Positions 14,818 through 18,244 of a DNA stretch of 18,244 nt are shown here, one piece after another. The notes under the pieces are model-generated. The model was not told where the DNA came from, ran no database searches, and saw only the letters and a program-made list of their open reading frames with translations. Source of the DNA: Caldithrix sp. (GTDB taxonomy: Bacteria; KSB1; UBA2214; DYKH01). The first letter of the stretch is position 1. Each line of letters begins with the position of its first letter. A program made the translations under genes and the position numbers. The stretch spans positions 1 to 18,244 of the forward strand of contig DYKH01000102.1 of the NCBI GenBank assembly GCA_020722685.1, written 5' to 3'.

Positions 14818-15789
14818 GTGTTCCTTCTCCGCATAATGTCGTATCTTGTACTAAATCACCCCATGTTTGCTCAGACAAGCAGTTCGCAAATCGAACTCCC
14901 CAAGTCCATTGATGTTTGGAGTCGTCCCGATACCGCACATGTCGTCGTGAAGAAGAACATTTTCGAATACATGGATGGCGCCGGCGAGCTATATCTGGGA
15001 TACCGCTTCGATCATCTTGAGGTCTACGAATACACCGCTCCGGATCAGTACAGCATTCTTGTGGAGCTTTACTGGATGAAATGCTCCGACGATGCCTTTG
15101 GATTGTTGTCACTGGATTGGGGCGGTGAGAGCGTGGCCTTGAGCGATGAGCCAAAGACGCACCCATCGCCTCTCACCGTGCCCGATTCACGAGCGCTTTA
15201 TGGCGCTGGGCTGCTTCGTCTCTGCTCGGGTGATCTCTACGCCCGCGTCATGGCCTATCAGGAGACGTTGGCCTCCAAAAATGCAGTGCTCCAGTTGGGC
15301 AAGGCGATCATGGCCGGTCGTAGAACTGCCGCAGCGCCCCATCTCATGACTGCCGTGCCGTCAAGCGCTACCAACGGCTGGCATCTCTCACCGGAACGGG
15401 TGAGCTATTTCCGCAACCATTTGGTGTTGAACTCACTCTATTACCTCAGCTCGGAGAATTCGCTCGACCTCGACCTTAGCACAGAAGCGGTCTTTGCCGG
15501 CTATGCTGATCCAACGGATCGTTCACGATCGATCAAGCTCCTCGTTTGCCGCTACCCTGAGAGTAACAAAGCGGAAAAAGCCCTGAGCCATTTCCGAACC
15601 GTCTATTTGCCGGAGAGCAGGGTCAAAGCAACCCGGAGCAACTGCTTTCGAATCGAAGACGGCTGGACGGGATTTGCCCGACAGGAGAATTCTTTGATCT
15701 TGGTCTTTGAAGCATCCGATGAAACGGTCGTTCAATCAATCTTAGAAAAAGTGAAGGTTAACTTGTCCAAATTGGAGGGACAACCATGA
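14818..15789 (+). CDS. Exported DUF6599-family protein
   Basis: This protein has about 323 residues from the GTG at 14818. The frame stays open back to a TTG at 14695, but that part is made of the TGGAG repeat and its inverted copy, so a start inside the repeat is unlikely; ATG 14836 is another option. None has a good ribosome binding site. A hydrophobic stretch ending FAQ-TSSS looks like a signal peptide. The mature part carries the motif IFEYMDGAGELYLGYRF, then LVELYWMKCSDDAFGLLSL, typical as I recall of DUF6599, and near the end GFARQENSLILVFEA. Function of the family is unknown. Its stop overlaps the start of the DUF362 gene (ATGA), so the two are translated together, and both are exported. 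Confidence 0.75.
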   Translation: MFLLRIMSYLVLNHPMFAQTSSSQIELPKSIDVWSRPDTAHVVVKKNIFEYMDGAGELYLGYRFDHLEVYEYTAPDQYSILVELYWMKCSDDAFGLLSLDWGGESVALSDEPKTHPSPLTVPDSRALYGAGLLRLCSGDLYARVMAYQETLASKNAVLQLGKAIMAGRRTAAAPHLMTAVPSSATNGWHLSPERVSYFRNHLVLNSLYYLSSENSLDLDLSTEAVFAGYADPTDRSRSIKLLVCRYPESNKAEKALSHFRTVYLPESRVKATRSNCFRIEDGWTGFARQENSLILVFEASDETVVQSILEKVKVNLSKLEGQP

Positions 15790-16661
15790 AACCGGTCTCC
15801 ATTACTCGCCGGGATTTTGTGCGGGGCACTGCCTGTGCCGCTTTGAGCGCCTCGGTGATGCCGTTGCCGTTTGTCCGGGCAGCCGAACAATCTACCCGCA
15901 GGAGCAAAATCCATTTGGTGCGCGAACAAGCAGCGCTCGGCAATGATCTGAAAGTCGACGTTGCGCTCCTAAAGAAAATGCTGACGGAAGCCTTGACCGG
16001 CTTGACGGAGACCAAGAACCTCAGGGACGCCTATCATTCTCTGTTCAAAAAAACTGATGTCATCGGATTGGTTCCGACCCAGCATCTTAATCCCACCCAC
16101 AGCGAGGTCGTCGATTTGGTAAAATCTACTCTGGTAGAAGCCGGCTTTTCTGCGGACAAAATCGTGATGGCTCAAGGCGGCCCGGACAAACCCAAATCCT
16201 GTTCGGCCTTGATCGCCTTGCCCGGTTTGAAAGCGCATTGGCTCACCGGCATCGGCACCGTGCTGAAGAATTACATTCTTTATTCCGGTCAACCCAGCAG
16301 CTATCATGATGAGAACAACGCCAAGTTGGGCGAGATTTGGAGCTTGCCCTTCGTCAAAGGGAAGACCAAACTGATCTTGGTGGATGCGCTTCGTCCCTTG
16401 TGTGATAAAGGTCCACAGCCGGATCCGCGTTATCTGTGGAATTACGGCGGACTCATCGCCGGAGCCGATCCGGTTGCCGTGGAAACAGTCTGTTTGCGCA
16501 TCATTACCGAGAAGCGGCGAGCGATGAAGGGTGAGCCCTGGCCATTGTCGCCGCCGCCGCTCTGTGTGGAAGCCGCCGACAAGGTTTACGGCCTGGGAAC
16601 CAGCAAAATGGAGGAGATCAAGATCAGCCAATCCGGGTGGATGCAGGACTCGCTGCTCTGA
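15786..16661 (+). CDS. Tat-exported DUF362 domain protein
   Basis: This 291-residue protein has a twin-arginine signal: TRRDFVRG at 7-14, a hydrophobic stretch to about 27 and likely cleavage at VRA-AEQ. It therefore folds, perhaps with a cofactor, before export. The rest is a DUF362 domain, recognised by LPGLKAHWLTGIGTVLKNY, a following YH, LILVDALRPLCDKGPQ and LIAGADPVAVETVCLRI. DUF362 proteins often carry [4Fe-4S] ferredoxin modules; here there is none, and the Cys residues do not form clusters. Its ATG overlaps the DUF6599 stop by four bases. Function is unknown. Placement after larA suggests a link to the sugar-acid locus, possibly redox or cofactor related, but this is guesswork. Confidence 0.85.
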   Translation: MKPVSITRRDFVRGTACAALSASVMPLPFVRAAEQSTRRSKIHLVREQAALGNDLKVDVALLKKMLTEALTGLTETKNLRDAYHSLFKKTDVIGLVPTQHLNPTHSEVVDLVKSTLVEAGFSADKIVMAQGGPDKPKSCSALIALPGLKAHWLTGIGTVLKNYILYSGQPSSYHDENNAKLGEIWSLPFVKGKTKLILVDALRPLCDKGPQPDPRYLWNYGGLIAGADPVAVETVCLRIITEKRRAMKGEPWPLSPPPLCVEAADKVYGLGTSKMEEIKISQSGWMQDSLL

Positions 16662-16706
16662 AAGGTGGTCTTGTCGTTTGTGTTGGGTTGGCTGATGAAT
16701 TAGCAA

Positions 16707-16737
16707 CAAGCTTTCATTGTGGATCAATGAAGTCTTG
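16707..16737 (+). terminator. Hairpin after the DUF362 gene (possible transcript end)
   Basis: CAAGCTTTCATTG (16707-16719) and CAATGAAGTCTTG (16725-16737) pair over 13 positions with two mismatches around a TGGAT loop, about 45 bases after the stop codon. There is no T-run, so it may protect the transcript end rather than terminate on its own. Confidence 0.4.
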
Positions 16738-16803
16738 GAGCAAGGATGTAGGCGGGTATGACATTGTCGGTTTGTAACAGTTCAGCCCCTGTCAAAAATG
16801 AAT

Positions 16804-17015
16804 GTCATTCCGACCGAAGGGAGGAATCTTTTACAGCGGGAACTTGGACATTTAGCAGATATTTCGCTATACAGATTTCTCGCTCCGCTCGAAATGACAA
16901 CGGACCTGAACTGTTACATCGGTTTAGACAACTTGTCATTTCGAGTCCGCCTTGGCGGGCGAGAAATCTTTTGGAAATCAGAGACAAGAAAGATTCTTCA
17001 CTGCGTTCGGAATGA
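16804..17015. repeat. Cluster of four dispersed palindromic repeat units (MITE/REP-like)
   Basis: Four units of 26-38 bases are arranged as nested inverted pairs. The outer pair is unit A at 16804-16832 (begins GTCATTCCGACCGAAGGGAG) and unit D, in reverse, at 16989-17015 (ends GCGTTCGGAATGATATC). The inner pair is unit B, in reverse, at 16873-16898 (ends CTCCGCTCGAAATGAC) and unit C at 16935-16972 (begins GTCATTTCGAGTCCGCCTTG). All follow the scheme GTCATTyCGA...GAGrAATCTTT, known as a dispersed intergenic repeat in many bacterial genomes. Open frames across it are by-products of the repeats. It fills most of the gap between the DUF362 and HAD genes. Confidence 0.75.
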
Positions 17016-17160
17016 TATCTTTTGTTATTAGGGGCTGAGATGTTGAGCTGCGAAATTCTTTACAAACAGAGCAAATTTCGACCAACCGATGAAAGTCGCC
17101 AACGGATAGAAACGACGCAACTGATAAAAAATTTGCCAAACCATAGCAAATGAGAAAGAA
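17016..17160. other. Leader region of the HAD hydrolase gene
   Basis: No gene is visible here. GCAAATTT at 17071-17078 is repeated in inverse form at 17129-17136 (AAATTTGC). GAGAAAGAA just before the ATG at 17161 is the likely ribosome binding site. No convincing promoter pair was found. Confidence 0.4.
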
Positions 17161-18048
17161 ATGTCTGACTCCCAAGCTGAATTGAAGAATCTTCAACCCA
17201 AGCATGACTTTCTAATTGCCATCGACTCGGATGGCTGCGCCTTTGACACCATGGAGATCAAGCACAAAGAATGCTTCATTCCCAACATCATCAAGTTTTG
17301 GAATCTGCAGCCGGTGTCCAAGTATGCCCGCGCAGTTTCCGAGTTTGTCAACCTCTACTCGAGGTGGCGAGGGATTAATCGCTTTCCAGCGCTCACCATG
17401 ACCTTTGATCTGCTGCGTGAATGGCCGGACGCCCTGAAGCGTCATGCGGATATTCCGCAAGCTCAGCCGCTGCGGGATTGGATCGCCCGGGAAACCAAGT
17501 TAGGCAACCCGGCGCTCAAGGCAGAAGTTGAGAGGACCGGCGATCCAATTTTGCGGCAGGCATTGGCGTGGAGCGAGGCCGTCAACGCTGCGGTCGCCGA
17601 CATCGTCCATGACGTGCCGCCGTTTCCTTTCGTGCGGGAAAGCTTGCAGAAAATCTCCGCCTGGGCGGACATCGTCGTCTGCTCGGCCACTCCGGGTGAG
17701 GCTCTGAAACGTGAATGGGAGGAGCATGACATTGCGCAATACGCCCGCGTCATCGCCGGGCAAGAGATGGGGAGCAAGAGGGAGCACATTCATTTGGTCT
17801 CCAACGGCAAATACCCAAGGGATCACGTCCTGATGATCGGCGATGCACTTGGGGATCATAGGGCGGCGAAAGGGAATGGCGCCTTGTTTTTCCCGGTCAA
17901 TCCCGGTCACGAAGATGAGTCTTGGGAATTCTTTTTCACCGAGGCAGCGGACAAATTCAAAAATGGTCACTATACCCCGGAATACGAGGCCAAATTGTTT
18001 GCGGATTTTGCGAGGCTGTTGCCGGAAGTCCCGCCGTGGAAGAAATAA
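17161..18048 (+). CDS. HAD-superfamily hydrolase (phosphatase-like)
   Basis: This 295-residue cytoplasmic hydrolase of the haloacid dehalogenase superfamily has all four motifs. Motif I is IDSDGCAFDT (21-30), with nucleophile Asp22 and acid/base Asp24. Motif II is VVCSATP (172-178). Motif III is probably Lys206 in GSKREHI. Motif IV is MIGDALGDHRAA (225-236), with Asp228 and Asp232. A large helical cap of about 120 residues lies between motifs I and II (C1 type), longer than in phosphoglycolate phosphatases. The substrate is most likely a small phosphorylated metabolite. It follows the sugar-acid locus on the same strand but is separated by 500 bases holding repeats, so it probably has its own promoter. 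The final residues PEVPPWKK form a short tail. Confidence 0.88.
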   Translation: MSDSQAELKNLQPKHDFLIAIDSDGCAFDTMEIKHKECFIPNIIKFWNLQPVSKYARAVSEFVNLYSRWRGINRFPALTMTFDLLREWPDALKRHADIPQAQPLRDWIARETKLGNPALKAEVERTGDPILRQALAWSEAVNAAVADIVHDVPPFPFVRESLQKISAWADIVVCSATPGEALKREWEEHDIAQYARVIAGQEMGSKREHIHLVSNGKYPRDHVLMIGDALGDHRAAKGNGALFFPVNPGHEDESWEFFFTEAADKFKNGHYTPEYEAKLFADFARLLPEVPPWKK

Positions 18049-18142
18049 GCAATGAGAATGTACGTATTGAGGGTTGGTATTGAAATGCAACAAATGTTTG
18101 ACGAAGTGAAGGAATGTTTTTTTGTCGGAAACAATGCCAACT

Positions 18143-18167
18143 CAAACACGGTCCCAGATCGTGTTTG
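18143..18167 (+). terminator. Hairpin downstream of the HAD gene
   Basis: CAAACACG (18143-18150) and CGTGTTTG (18160-18167) form a perfect 8-bp stem around a 9-base loop, and TTTTCTT follows seven bases later. The distance to the T-run is longer than ideal, so terminator function is only possible. Confidence 0.4.
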
Positions 18168-18217
18168 GATCCCGTTTTCTTATTGGAATTCTTGCTACCG
18201 GACACTTTTAAACCGAC

Positions 18218-18244
18218 CACGGATCGTCACGGAATGACACGGAT
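18218..18244 (+). repeat. CACGGA 10-bp period repeat at the window edge
   Basis: CACGGA starts at 18218, 18228 and 18238, exactly 10 bases apart, and runs off the end of the window. Similar CACGGAT-type tandem words occur between genes in many bacteria. The full extent lies outside the view. Confidence 0.6.

Noticed and set aside
15969..16727. 252-codon minus-strand open frame
   Set aside because: Antisense to the DUF362 gene; its translation has no domain features.
16758..17031. Three overlapping open frames in the gap before the HAD gene
   Set aside because: They are translations of the palindromic repeat units, not genes.

Overview
The window is a stretch of bacterial chromosome of medium GC content (judged by eye, roughly half). 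It probably comes from a free-living heterotroph of the FCB/KSB1-Calditrichota type. That placement is inferred only from gene style: a fused SpmA-SpmB protein, DUF6599 and DUF362 proteins, an IS66-type transposase remnant, and several families of short intergenic repeats. No rRNA, tRNA, CRISPR array or phage module was seen.

Layout. Positions 1-920 hold a decayed IS66-family transposase tail and otherwise nothing recognisable. Positions 924-2171 (minus) encode a SpmA-SpmB fusion membrane protein. Positions 2536-2834 hold a small single-cluster ferredoxin followed by a clear hairpin terminator. Positions 2880-4325 encode an exported calcineurin-like phosphoesterase. Positions 4310-5711 (minus) hold an orphan reading-frame remnant, an unknown 139-residue protein and a HepT/MntA toxin-antitoxin pair.

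Positions 5834-16661 are the core of the window, a hexuronate/aldonate catabolic locus. An ExuT-like MFS transporter (minus) is divergent from a plus-strand series: tagaturonate epimerase (uxaE), an SDR D-mannonate oxidoreductase (uxuB type), 6-phosphogluconate dehydrogenase (gnd), a second SDR resembling gluconate 5-dehydrogenase, a small protein/nucleotidyltransferase pair, a LarA-superfamily nickel-pincer racemase/epimerase, and a translationally coupled pair of exported DUF6599 and DUF362 proteins. A well-formed sigma70-type promoter can be read in each direction between exuT and uxaE. Positions 16700-17030 carry palindromic dispersed-repeat units. Positions 17161-18048 encode a HAD hydrolase.

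Most interesting idea: UxaE makes fructuronate from tagaturonate, the SDR reduces it to D-mannonate, and the LarA homologue could epimerise D-mannonate at C2 to D-gluconate. A gluconate kinase encoded elsewhere would then feed 6-phosphogluconate to Gnd. This would be a hexuronate route into the pentose phosphate pathway that avoids mannonate dehydratase and KDG. It explains why gnd, a gluconate-type SDR and a LarA homologue lie beside hexuronate genes, while uxuA, kdgK and kdgA are absent from the window. The step chemistry fits known families, but the pathway itself is inference.
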